A DNA stretch of 40,037 nt from Gammaproteobacteria bacterium (GTDB lineage Bacteria; Pseudomonadota; Gammaproteobacteria; Comchoanobacterales; Comchoanobacteraceae). Positions within the stretch are counted from its first letter, which is position 1; the number at the start of each line of letters is the position of its first letter. Shown here one piece after another: positions 1 through 6,813 of this stretch. The translations under genes were made by a program, and so were the position numbers. The stretch is taken from assembly GCA_016874185.1 (NCBI GenBank), contig VGUW01000002.1, positions 1 to 40,037 on the forward strand, written 5' to 3'. The notes beneath the pieces are model-generated. The model did not search any database, had not been told where the DNA came from, and worked only from the letters and a program-made list of their open reading frames with translations.

Positions 1-1
1 T

Positions 2-325
2 TACAAACGCGATTTCTGGGATACTCAGCTTTACAAAGATATCAAGGACAACAATCTTGCGACCAAAGTTTTCGATCTGGCGGTAAATATGGGATCAAGC
101 TGGGCGCACCGTCTTGTGCAAAGAGCCTTACGAGCCACAGGTCAAGATATTTTAGAAGACGGCATTTTAGGTCCTATGACACTTGCTGCTATCAATAAGG
201 CTGATCTTACTGATTTACTTGCAGCATTGAAATCTGAAGCCGCCGGATATTATCGAACACTCGCAGCCACAAAACCCAAACGAGCGAAGTTCCTTAAAGG
301 GTGGCTAAAACGAGCTTATGCATAA
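2..325 (+). CDS. GH108-type phage muramidase (endolysin), 5' end outside window
   Basis: The reading frame is open from base 2, so the start lies outside the window. The visible part has the look of a glycoside hydrolase family 108 endolysin with its C-terminal peptidoglycan-binding region: an FWD stretch, FDLAVNMGSSWA, a QRAL helix and DGILGPMTLAAI. Members cut peptidoglycan during phage lysis, usually with an N-terminal catalytic Glu, which would be off-window here. The stop is followed 20 bases later by the holin-like gene, as in a lysis cassette. An ATG at 89 is internal to the conserved FDLAVN block and is not the start. Fairly sure of the family, unsure whether the prophage is functional. 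Confidence 0.75.
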   Translation, partial: YKRDFWDTQLYKDIKDNNLATKVFDLAVNMGSSWAHRLVQRALRATGQDILEDGILGPMTLAAINKADLTDLLAALKSEAAGYYRTLAATKPKRAKFLKGWLKRAYA

Positions 326-345
326 ACTTAAACAGGAGACATAAT

Positions 346-537
346 ATGAAACCAGGCATTAAAACCACTGAATTTTGGGCAACGTTAATCGGTAGTATTG
401 CTGTTGCAGGTGCCTCAGAACTAGGGCTCAATCTCAACGAAGCTTCTGTTGCGAGCATTGCAGCCATGGTCATTACCTATGTTGTGGGTCGTGTGATGAA
501 TAAAAACACGCAGGCCAAAATTGATCAGAAGTCTTGA
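346..537 (+). CDS. small phage holin-like membrane protein
   Basis: A 63-residue protein. The start chosen is the ATG at 346 because AGGAG lies seven bases upstream; the in-frame GTG at 301 would overlap the endolysin gene and has no such site. It opens with GIKTTEFW, a motif common in small phage holin-like proteins, followed by one hydrophobic stretch (about residues 11-28), a polar turn and a second one (about 33-47), then a basic tail. Two membrane segments plus the position between an endolysin and small lysis-type ORFs suggest a holin or holin accessory protein. The function is inferred from context and motif, not from a diagnostic residue. Confidence 0.6.
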   Translation: MKPGIKTTEFWATLIGSIAVAGASELGLNLNEASVASIAAMVITYVVGRVMNKNTQAKIDQKS

Positions 538-540
538 AAC

Positions 541-771
541 GTGATGCCGCTTTGGATATCGACATTACTGCAAGCTTTGCGGGATCTAATGCAACCTTTT
601 TTAGCTTATACGCTGGGCAAAGAGCAGCTAAGACGCAAACAAGCAGAGGAAAACGTAGAGCTCCATGAAACCTATGAAAAACTGGATGAACAAAATAAAT
701 CTTATCGTGATCGGGGTAAGTCTGGTCTGCTTGAGCGGCTGCGCAAGCGTAGGGATGCAGAACCAAAGTAG
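541..771 (+). CDS. small charged phage protein, possible lysis-module partner
   Basis: Up to 76 residues; starts GTG ATG, and either codon could be used. The N-terminus (LWISTLLQALRDLMQPFLAY) is moderately hydrophobic but not a clear membrane helix. The rest is highly charged and probably coiled coil, ending in an RLRKRR basic tail. Its 3' end overlaps the start of the lipoprotein ORF in another frame, an arrangement that recalls Rz/Rz1 spanin pairs, in which the inner-membrane Rz contains or overlaps Rz1. The lack of a convincing membrane anchor makes a canonical Rz assignment doubtful. Confidence 0.45.
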   Translation: MMPLWISTLLQALRDLMQPFLAYTLGKEQLRRKQAEENVELHETYEKLDEQNKSYRDRGKSGLLERLRKRRDAEPK

Positions 772-931
772 CTGCCCAGCTTATCCCCGTTACACCCAAG
801 AAGAATGGCATAAAATTGAGCAGTCAGTTGCTGAATTACCAGAGCAAAGTCCTCTTATTCCAGTGTTGCAGGATTACATGGACCTGCTTGATAAACTGAA
901 AATTGCAAATCAACCCAACCGAGCCAATTGA
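665..931 (+). CDS. small lipoprotein, Rz1-like outer-membrane spanin candidate
   Basis: 88 residues if translated from 665 (ATGs at 674 and 686 are also possible). A hydrophobic signal followed by the lipobox L-S-G-C near residues 23-26 shows lipoprotein processing. The mature part is short, with a proline (CPAYPRY) and a predicted helix. The gene overlaps the upstream ORF in the +2 frame by about 100 bases. A small lipoprotein overlapping a charged lysis-module ORF downstream of holin and endolysin genes is how Rz1 o-spanins are found. The lipobox is seen directly; the spanin role is inferred. Confidence 0.5.
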   Translation: MKPMKNWMNKINLIVIGVSLVCLSGCASVGMQNQSSCPAYPRYTQEEWHKIEQSVAELPEQSPLIPVLQDYMDLLDKLKIANQPNRAN

Positions 932-956
932 ATTATATTTATAAAAAATATACAAT
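928..956 (+). promoter_or_regulatory. predicted sigma70 promoter for nhaA
   Basis: TTGAAT (928-933), 17-base spacer, TACAAT (951-956). The -35 overlaps the last codon of the upstream lipoprotein ORF. Transcription would begin about 45 bases before the nhaA start. An AT-rich word ATATGTGTATATA follows directly (see findings). Confidence 0.5.
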
Positions 957-1012
957 ATGTGTATATACTTTTGTGAAGGCAAAATTTATAGATCCCAAAA
1001 AGCAAGGTTCGT

Positions 1013-2182
1013 ATGGCTAAAATAAAACTCGCCCATCTCTATCATTCGGAACTCATATCGGGGATATTGCTGATGGTTAGTTTTGCGGCTGCTGTTTTAA
1101 TTGCCAATATTGAGCCTTGGCAACAAACTTATAAAGATTTTGTGTTTTTTCCAGTGACCTTAGGATCTGGAGAATTTATTTATAAAGGTCCGCTTATTCA
1201 AATCGTTAATGACGGGCTAATGACTTTATTTTTTCTGCTTATTGGCCTGGAGCTAAAATTCCATTTAGTTCGCGGAGAATTTCAAGATAGACAAACTCTT
1301 ATTTTGCCAGGAGCAGCAGCTGTAGGCGGTATTGTTGTTCCTGCTTTAATTTTCCTATGGTTTAATATCAATTCGCCAAAAACTTTAGAAGGTTGGGCTA
1401 TTCCAATTGCTACAGATACAGCTTTTATGCTCGGGATATTATCTTTCTTTGGTAGTTTCATATCAACAAAGCTGCATGCCTTCATCATTGGATTTTCATT
1501 GATGGATGATGCCATAGCCTTACTTATTCTTGCTGTTTTTTATAGCAAATCAGCAAGTCTCATTGCAGTTACTGCATCAATTGTTTTAACCGGATTATTG
1601 TTTGTTCTCAATCGCCTACAGGTAACGCGTAGCTTTTACTATCTGTTCATAGGAATATTTCTTTGGATTGCGGTGGTGGAATCTGGTATTCACGGCACGT
1701 TATGTGGTGTTGTTTTAGCGCTTGCCATTCCAGTTGGGCGAGGAGAGTATATCAATCCATCTTTCCATGGTTTAGAAAATGTTTTAAGGCCTATTGTTTA
1801 TTTTGTGATATTGCCGCTATTTGCTTTTGTTAATTCGGGAGTATTGCTCTCAACATTCTCTACAAGCCTTTTAACTAGCCCCCTTGCTTTAGGTATTATT
1901 TTAGGATTATTTGTTGGCAAACAGGTTGGAATCTTTGTGTTTTCCTATGCTGCAGTTAAACTTGGTTACTGCTCATTACCTCACAATGTCTGTTGGCCAA
2001 GGTTCTATGCTATCGGTATTCTTGGTGGCATTGGCTTTACCTTAAGTCTTTTTATTGGGGACCTTACGTTCGAAGCATCTGAGCCCAATTATATTATGCG
2101 CATTAGTGTTATTATAGGCTCATCACTTTCTGCAGTATTGGGTACCGGACTTTTAATTTTCTTAAAAAAGAGAGCGTCATAA
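1013..2182 (+). CDS. nhaA: Na+/H+ antiporter NhaA
   Basis: 389 residues, the usual length for NhaA, an inner-membrane electrogenic antiporter exchanging Na+ or Li+ for protons. About eleven to twelve hydrophobic segments are visible. Family hallmarks are present: FFLLIGLELK near residue 73, ATDTAF with Asp135 (the E. coli Asp133 equivalent), FSLMDDAIA with Asp165-Asp166 (the Asp163/Asp164 ion-binding pair), and GILGGIGFTLSLFI near the C-terminus. It sits alone between the phage lysis remnant and the first ABC-F gene, with its own promoter. Its link to the drug-modification genes is probably only positional. Confidence 0.95.
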   Translation: MAKIKLAHLYHSELISGILLMVSFAAAVLIANIEPWQQTYKDFVFFPVTLGSGEFIYKGPLIQIVNDGLMTLFFLLIGLELKFHLVRGEFQDRQTLILPGAAAVGGIVVPALIFLWFNINSPKTLEGWAIPIATDTAFMLGILSFFGSFISTKLHAFIIGFSLMDDAIALLILAVFYSKSASLIAVTASIVLTGLLFVLNRLQVTRSFYYLFIGIFLWIAVVESGIHGTLCGVVLALAIPVGRGEYINPSFHGLENVLRPIVYFVILPLFAFVNSGVLLSTFSTSLLTSPLALGIILGLFVGKQVGIFVFSYAAVKLGYCSLPHNVCWPRFYAIGILGGIGFTLSLFIGDLTFEASEPNYIMRISVIIGSSLSAVLGTGLLIFLKKRAS

Positions 2183-2204
2183 AAAACGTCAATAATAAAT
2201 AACA

Positions 2205-2233
2205 TTGACTCTTGAAAGAAAAACATATATTAT
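2205..2233 (+). promoter_or_regulatory. predicted sigma70 promoter for the first ABC-F gene
   Basis: TTGACT (2205-2210), 17-base spacer, TATTAT (2228-2233). It would start a leader transcript about 140 bases long before the ABC-F start codon. The match is close to consensus and lies in the gap after nhaA. Confidence 0.55.
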
Positions 2234-2268
2234 ATACACATATAGTTTACCAGAGGTTTTACGCAGAC

Positions 2269-2286
2269 ATGAAAATCATTCTCTAA
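2269..2286 (+). CDS. five-codon leader ORF (MKIIL) upstream of ABC-F
   Basis: ATG AAA ATC ATT CTC TAA, with a GAGG 12 bases upstream, which is a long spacing. Its paralogue at 32524-32541 encodes MKIIS, and the block from GAGGTTTT through the mini-ORF to TAAAAT/TAAAGT and GCCCT is conserved between the two ABC-F leaders. A tiny ORF 94 bases before a ribosome-protection ATPase fits ribosome-mediated attenuation, in which drug-stalled ribosomes on the leader peptide change RNA folding. Translation of the mini-ORF is inferred from conservation. Confidence 0.5.
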   Translation: MKIIL

Positions 2287-2380
2287 AATTGCCCTTTGTT
2301 TTAAGTCGCGCGAACAACAAAAGCTACTTGCGCATTGTTGTCACCATAGTCTTAAAAATGACCTTTTTTCAGAGTACATC
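2287..2380 (+). promoter_or_regulatory. structured leader of the first ABC-F gene (putative attenuator)
   Basis: By hand, GCCCTTTGTT (2291-2300) can pair with AACAAAAGC (2316-2324), while ACAACAA (2314-2320) can instead pair with TTGTTGT (2335-2341). TTTTAAG (2299-2305) can also pair with CTTAAAA (2351-2357). These pairings compete, as expected of a switch. Sequestration of the AGAG at 2371-2374 is less clear here than in the second leader. Confidence 0.4.
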
Positions 2381-3781
2381 ATGATGCATAAACCGATTCA
2401 AATTAAAGACCTCGATCTGTCTTTTCCTCACAAAACCTGTTTTGAGAATTTCAGTTGCCAAATCCCTTATGGCAGCCGTATTGCTATCATCGGCAGAAAC
2501 GGTAGCGGTAAGTCCATATTGCTAAAAATGATTGCCTCACTTTTCGGTGAAGACGCGGTTGTCGGTTACGTGCCTCAAGTAATTGTTGATCATACGGACA
2601 TGAGCGGCGGGCAGCGTTTAAATAAAGCGGTGACAGAAGCCCTAAGCCTTGAACCTAATGTGTTGCTGCTCGATGAGCCGACCAATCATCTGGACACCAG
2701 AAACCGCAAGAGCTTGATGCGTATGCTGCAAAACTACTCTGGCACGCTCATTATGGTTTCTCATGACAAAGAATTATTGCGTCAGTGCACCGATACTTTA
2801 TGGCATATCGATCACGGTAAGGTTCACATTTTCCCTGGTAATTACGATGATTATATGCATGAGATCAAACTGAAACGTGCATCAATTGAAGGGGAATTGG
2901 AGCTATTAAGCCGTCAAAAAAAGGATATGCACCATAAGCTGATGCAAGAACAACAACGTGCCGCCAAAAGCAAAAATAAGGGTCAAAAGAGTATTGATCA
3001 GCGCAAGTGGCCCACTGTGGTCAGTAACGCGAAGGCTGGCAGGGCTGAAGAAACGTCAGGTCGTAAAAAATCTGCTATCGATAAACGTAAATCTGATTTA
3101 ACTGAAAGCTTGAGCGATCTTCGTCTTCCAGAAATTATTATTCCTAAATTTTCACTTGAAAGTTCTGATGCTGGTAGAGGTATGGTTGTACAAATATCAG
3201 GTGCTTCTATGGGTTATTTTGAGAGGCAACCTATCTTATCAGGAATCAATCTCAGTCTCCAGAGCGGTGATCGTTTGGCTATCACAGGCGATAACGGCAG
3301 CGGCAAGTCAACCCTGATCAAAGCTATTCTTGGTGATGAAAGTATCTATAAAACCGGAGATTGGCATGTGATAAAACGAGAAGATGTTGGCTATCTCGAC
3401 CAGCATTATAGCACGCTCCATCCTAATAAAACCGTGCTTGAAACCATAGCAGACCTTGTACCCCACTTACCCCATACTGAAATAAGACGCCATCTTAATG
3501 ACTTTTTATTTCGTAAAAATGAAGAGGTCAATGCCCTTGTGAGCACGCTTTCCGGTGGAGAAAAAGCAAGGCTCAGCTTGGCACAAATCGCAGCTAAAAC
3601 GCCTAAACTTATGATACTCGATGAAATCACCAATAACCTTGATTTAGAGACGAAAGAGCATGTGGTGCAAGTCCTCAAAGCTTATCCAGGAGCGATGATT
3701 GTCATCTCCCATGAAGCGGATTTTCTGGAAGAGATTGGGATTACTGAGGTGGTTGATGTTCACAAGTTTAATGTGGGTTAA
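2381..3781 (+). CDS. ABC-F ATPase, antibiotic-resistance (ribosome protection) type
   Basis: 466 residues with two nucleotide-binding domains and no membrane segments, the ABC-F plan. NBD1: Walker A GRNGSGKS (about 38-45), a short signature region MSGGQR (about 83), Walker B LLLDEPTNHLD. The charged linker (about 165-255) has the HHKLMQEQQRAAKSK helix and KWPTVVSNAKAGRAEETSG typical of the interdomain linker of resistance ABC-Fs. NBD2: GDNGSGKST, LSGGEKARLSLAQI, LMILDEITNNLDLET. Such proteins bind the ribosomal E site and dislodge drugs from the peptidyl-transferase region. The Walker A to signature distance in NBD1 (about 40 residues) is very short. The start is ATGATG; the first codon aligns with the paralogue at 32628. 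Confidence 0.85.
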   Translation: MMHKPIQIKDLDLSFPHKTCFENFSCQIPYGSRIAIIGRNGSGKSILLKMIASLFGEDAVVGYVPQVIVDHTDMSGGQRLNKAVTEALSLEPNVLLLDEPTNHLDTRNRKSLMRMLQNYSGTLIMVSHDKELLRQCTDTLWHIDHGKVHIFPGNYDDYMHEIKLKRASIEGELELLSRQKKDMHHKLMQEQQRAAKSKNKGQKSIDQRKWPTVVSNAKAGRAEETSGRKKSAIDKRKSDLTESLSDLRLPEIIIPKFSLESSDAGRGMVVQISGASMGYFERQPILSGINLSLQSGDRLAITGDNGSGKSTLIKAILGDESIYKTGDWHVIKREDVGYLDQHYSTLHPNKTVLETIADLVPHLPHTEIRRHLNDFLFRKNEEVNALVSTLSGGEKARLSLAQIAAKTPKLMILDEITNNLDLETKEHVVQVLKAYPGAMIVISHEADFLEEIGITEVVDVHKFNVG

Positions 3782-4260
3782 TCCACAATCAAACTCTCAT
3801 CCTTATGAGATGAAAGCACGATCTGGGTTAGTGTTTTGGCAACATTAGACTGGCCTTTTAGAAAATCACTAATCAGGCTTTCCAGAGCTTTTGTATTAGA
3901 GCAGCGCACCTTCAGCAAGTAAGAATGCTCTCCTGTAACATGATGGCATTCTAAAATAGACTTATTGCCACCAACTGCCTTCAAGAAACCTTTATGATGT
4001 TCTGCTTTGTCTAAAGTGACAAAAATAAAAGCACATAGCGCCATATCCATAAATTCAGCCGATACGAGTGCTGTAATTTTTTTGACATAGCCATTTTGCT
4101 TTAATCGCCGCAACCTCTCATTTGCAGCAGAAGATGAGAGTCCGACTTTCTCACCTAACTGTGTGCTCGTAAGGGCTGCATCCTGCATGACACACCCTGC
4201 TATCATGCGGTCTAACTGATCATGCTCGCTATTTTGTATTGACATAAATATATTTCTCAT
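3778..4260 (-). CDS. Lrp/AsnC-family transcriptional regulator
   Basis: 160 residues. N-terminal helix-turn-helix (LDRMIAGCVMQDAALTSTQLGEKVGLSSS, then NERLRRLKQNGYVKK) followed by the ligand-binding RAM/AsnC domain (HHVTGEHSYLLKVRC). Such proteins sense amino acids. It is divergent from the LysE-family exporter with 42 bases between them, the classic regulator-exporter arrangement, so it probably controls that gene and itself. The start at 4260 is preferred over an internal ATG at 4245 because GGGAT lies seven bases upstream. The 3' end overlaps the convergent ABC-F stop by four bases. Confidence 0.88.
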   Translation of the reverse strand: MRNIFMSIQNSEHDQLDRMIAGCVMQDAALTSTQLGEKVGLSSSAANERLRRLKQNGYVKKITALVSAEFMDMALCAFIFVTLDKAEHHKGFLKAVGGNKSILECHHVTGEHSYLLKVRCSNTKALESLISDFLKGQSNVAKTLTQIVLSSHKDESLIVD

Positions 4261-4261
4261 T

Positions 4262-4285
4262 ATAATATCCCATATAAGATATAAT
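4262..4285. promoter_or_regulatory. palindromic operator between Lrp and LysE genes
   Basis: A 24-base imperfect palindrome, ATAATATC then CCATATAAG then ATATAAT, with nine of twelve symmetric pairs matching. It lies centrally in the 42-base divergent gap and contains a TATAAT (4280-4285) usable as the -10 box for the exporter. Position and symmetry fit binding by the adjacent Lrp-type regulator. Confidence 0.45.
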
Positions 4286-4302
4286 ACACAGGATAAAAAT
4301 TT

Positions 4303-4920
4303 ATGTCAATATTACTTTACCTCTTTAAAGCCTGGATGATAGGAATTGCTATTGCTGCACCTGTCGGCCCTATAGGCATGTTATGTATAAAGAAAACACT
4401 GGAGCTGGGCATTAAAGGTGCTTTACTTGTTGGATTAGGCGCAGCACTTGCTGATAGTGTTTATGGCCTTATTGCAGCTCTTGGGCTTACAGCTGTTTCT
4501 CATATTATGATCTCAGGTAGCGGAGCCCTTAAATTAATAGGAGGTATCTTTTTATTGTACCTTGCCTATAAAGAAGCAAAAAGTGGTGTAGCAAGTAATG
4601 AGGCGCATGTTAGTGAAAAAAGTCGTATCAAGCTTGTGAGTGAGGTATTTTTTCTCACATTAACAAACCCTATGACTATTTTAAGCTTTGTTGGAATTTT
4701 TGCGTCCATTGGTGCTGGATCTTCGGGGGTCTTAGAGTCAACTACGATGGTAGTTGGCATATTCCTTGGTTCGATGACATGGTGGTATGTGCTTGGAACC
4801 GTCATTACTAAAATCAAACACAAGTTACCAAAAATCTGGCTTGAACGGATAAAATGGATTTCATGTTTTATATTAGCAAGTTTTGGGTTAGTAGCTATTT
4901 TTAGCAGCTTGATGAATTAG
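4303..4920 (+). CDS. LysE-family amino-acid exporter
   Basis: 205 residues, about six hydrophobic segments. The family signature follows the N-terminus: IAIAAPVGPIGMLCIKKTLE, then GLGAALADSVYGLIAALGL, and FFLTLTNPMTILSFVGIFA in the middle. LysE/RhtB proteins export basic or small neutral amino acids and derivatives, and some exported metabolites. AGGA eight bases upstream supports the start. Its partner is the divergent Lrp regulator. This pair lies between an ABC-F gene and a VOC gene that are adjacent in the paralogous locus at 32628-34431, so it looks inserted. Confidence 0.88.
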   Translation: MSILLYLFKAWMIGIAIAAPVGPIGMLCIKKTLELGIKGALLVGLGAALADSVYGLIAALGLTAVSHIMISGSGALKLIGGIFLLYLAYKEAKSGVASNEAHVSEKSRIKLVSEVFFLTLTNPMTILSFVGIFASIGAGSSGVLESTTMVVGIFLGSMTWWYVLGTVITKIKHKLPKIWLERIKWISCFILASFGLVAIFSSLMN

Positions 4921-5245
4921 CAATTGGTGGTACTTTTGCTTTTTCAGAATAAACAGCTTCGATATTGTGACCATCTGGATCAATAACAAAAGCTGCGTAA
5001 TATCCATCTTCATATTGAGGCCTAAAGCCAGGTTCTCCGTTGCACTTCCCGCCACTCGCAAGTGCACTTTTATAGAAGGCATCGACATCTTCTTTGCAAA
5101 ACGCATTAAAAGCTAAATGAACACGCTCAGATAAAGGTGACTTTTCATCAAATTGGCGTATTTCAAACATATCGTGAACGCTTGTTCCGTAACCTACAAC
5201 AACACCTTCAATTTCAAGCACCATCTTGTATCCTAAAGCCGCCAT
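4901..5245 (-). CDS. VOC/glyoxalase-family protein, normal start codon lost
   Basis: The frame matches the 129-residue VOC protein at 34042-34431 over almost its entire length. Homology extends to 5317, where KLFNHVQIKVKDLGRSRKFY would follow an initiator, but the codon there is ATC instead of ATG and an in-frame TAA lies two codons upstream. The first ATG is at 5245 (MAALGY), which would remove the first strand and the metal-ligand His. The coding sequence otherwise looks intact (GYGTSVHDMFEIRQF, DPDGHNIEAVY). VOC proteins of this kind include bleomycin- and fosfomycin-resistance-like members. Either it starts at ATC, is truncated, or is decaying. Its 3' end overlaps the convergent LysE stop. 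Confidence 0.6.
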   Translation of the reverse strand: MAALGYKMVLEIEGVVVGYGTSVHDMFEIRQFDEKSPLSERVHLAFNAFCKEDVDAFYKSALASGGKCNGEPGFRPQYEDGYYAAFVIDPDGHNIEAVYSEKAKVPPIANSSSC

Positions 5246-5274
5246 AACATGGTCGTAGAACTTACGACTCCTTC

Positions 5275-5829
5275 CTAAATCTTTGACTTTAATTTGGACG
5301 TGGTTAAAAAGTTTGATTCGTTAACTATTCCTAATTTTAATTTTGCCTTATTAACTTCGGCTTGGTTTTGTTCCAAGTATTTTTCATGCTTTGTTCCACT
5401 ATAAACAAAACTGCTCCCTAAATACTCCATACCAAGATATTCGCATATTTGTTCAAAGGTATCTTCAAAGCCTTTTGGATAAGAATCCCCAAAACTTGCT
5501 ATAACAAATAATTTTTTACCCCTTAATTTACGACCTAAATCTTTCCTGATCTTAAGCAGGTCACTGAACCTATCAAAAAAGATTTTATGTTGCGTGCTCA
5601 TATTGTACCAATAAACTGGCGTTCCAACGATCCATGTATCATACGCTAGTAATTTCTCTATCAAAGGTATAAAGTCATCACTCTGATTACGATGTTCATA
5701 GTCAAAAGGGCTGATGTCAAAGTTATTAAGGTCAAACAACTCTATCCCCGCGGAGTCTAAAATATCATCTACAACCTTTCTGGTATTACCAAAACTTCGA
5801 GAAGATCCAAAAATAATTACCTGAGTCAT
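5275..5829 (-). CDS. NAD(P)H-dependent FMN reductase / flavodoxin-fold oxidoreductase
   Basis: 184 residues from the ATG at 5829. That start is chosen because the longer frame from 5859 runs back into the CsaA gene, and 5829 lies just 11 bases beyond the CsaA stop. The flavodoxin-like fold is shown by VIIFGSSRSFGNTRK (phosphate loop), GTPVYWYNMSTQHKIFFDR and a central FVIASFGDSY strand. Members reduce flavins, quinones or nitro groups. The last 15 codons (NESNFLTTSKLKSKI) are read out of frame from the 5' end of the neighbouring VOC gene, so the C-terminus was created or altered by a junction event. Confidence 0.8.
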   Translation of the reverse strand: MTQVIIFGSSRSFGNTRKVVDDILDSAGIELFDLNNFDISPFDYEHRNQSDDFIPLIEKLLAYDTWIVGTPVYWYNMSTQHKIFFDRFSDLLKIRKDLGRKLRGKKLFVIASFGDSYPKGFEDTFEQICEYLGMEYLGSSFVYSGTKHEKYLEQNQAEVNKAKLKLGIVNESNFLTTSKLKSKI

Positions 5830-5839
5830 TAAATTACCA

Positions 5840-6178
5840 TCAACACATTTTTTGTCCATTAGGAACCTTTGGATCAGCTGTTATCAAACATATAGCGCCG
5901 CTTTCATCGGCAAATCCCACAAGCAGAAACTGAGAGGTAAAGCCCGCTATATTCTTCTCTCCCAAATTAACGCATCCCACAATCGGACGCCCCAAAAGAG
6001 TCTCCTGCGTATAGTGCACAGTCACCTGAGCGGATGTTTGCAAAATGCCAATCTCAGGGCCAAAATCTGCCCACACTTTGAATGCCGGCTTTTTTGCTCT
6101 TGGAAATTCTTCTACTTTTACAATCGTGCCAGAACGCAAATTTACACGCTCAAACTCTTCGTATGTTATTGTTGTCAT
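5840..6178 (-). CDS. csaA: CsaA-type tRNA-binding-domain protein
   Basis: 112 residues, the CsaA length. It is a single OB-fold tRNA-binding domain: FERVNLRSGTIVKVEEFPRAKKPAFK at the start and PIVGCVNLGEKNIAGFTSQFLLVGF in the second half. CsaA has been described as a chaperone-like and tRNA-binding dimer. The ATG overlaps the stop of the upstream methyltransferase gene (ATGA), so the two are translationally coupled within the minus-strand operon. Its presence among drug-modifying enzymes is unusual but the family assignment is clear. Confidence 0.88.
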   Translation of the reverse strand: MTTITYEEFERVNLRSGTIVKVEEFPRAKKPAFKVWADFGPEIGILQTSAQVTVHYTQETLLGRPIVGCVNLGEKNIAGFTSQFLLVGFADESGAICLITADPKVPNGQKMC

Positions 6179-6813
6179 TCTTTATTCTCCTGTTTCTTAA
6201 AATGTGAAGTGTAAGCAAGTTTGTTTCCTATGAATTTATCCTCCGCAAAACCAATCTCATTCATAATAGAAGATACATACTTGCGACTTTGGAAATGCGG
6301 ATCAAAAATTGTTTCGGTGATTGATATAATGCCATCAGGTTGCAAATATCTTGCTATTTTTTGGATTACTGATTTTCGATCATTTTTCGGAATCTCTCCT
6401 AAAACGCAAATTATTAAAATAATATCGTACGGTTCATCGATCTTTGCTTCGTCTATACTAGAATTTATAAATTCAACATTTGTAATGCCAAGACCATTAG
6501 CTTTGAATTTTGTCTTTTCTATCATGTCAGCTTGAATATCTAAGCCCGTTACATGGCCTCCTTTATCTTGTATATTCTTTGCTAAGGGTAATAAAACCCT
6601 TCCAGGGCCGCAGCCTATATCTAGAATTCTAATCCCATTTTGCAGTGGCAACATTTGTATAATTTCATTTGCCTTATGAGCTTTTGCAAATGGATTATCC
6701 AGCTCTACCATCCAGGATAGCCAAGCAGGACAAGGTAAATTGTGACGATTTGAACAAAGTCTCCACCCGATCCAGACTGTGATGACCAATGCTATTAATA
6801 CTAATATATTCAT
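6175..6813 (-). CDS. membrane-anchored class I SAM-dependent methyltransferase
   Basis: 212 residues. A hydrophobic N-terminal segment (residues 1-20) would anchor the enzyme in the membrane. The Rossmann methyltransferase follows: motif I ILDIGCGPG (63-71), acidic ribose contact VTGLDIQADMI, and a post-I LIICVLGEIP strand. The substrate cannot be read from the sequence. The start ATG overlaps the stop of the GrpB-GNAT gene, whose last codons supply the AAGGTG ribosome-binding site. Coupled at its 3' end to csaA by another ATGA. Confidence 0.85.
   Translation of the reverse strand: MNILVLIALVITVWIGWRLCSNRHNLPCPAWLSWMVELDNPFAKAHKANEIIQMLPLQNGIRILDIGCGPGRVLLPLAKNIQDKGGHVTGLDIQADMIEKTKFKANGLGITNVEFINSSIDEAKIDEPYDIILIICVLGEIPKNDRKSVIQKIARYLQPDGIISITETIFDPHFQSRKYVSSIMNEIGFAEDKFIGNKLAYTSHFKKQENKE

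Noticed and set aside
473-811. 112-codon minus-strand ORF
   Set aside because: Antisense to the phage lysis genes, with no family resemblance.
5852-6214. 120-codon plus-strand ORF
   Set aside because: Antisense shadow of csaA and the end of the methyltransferase gene.
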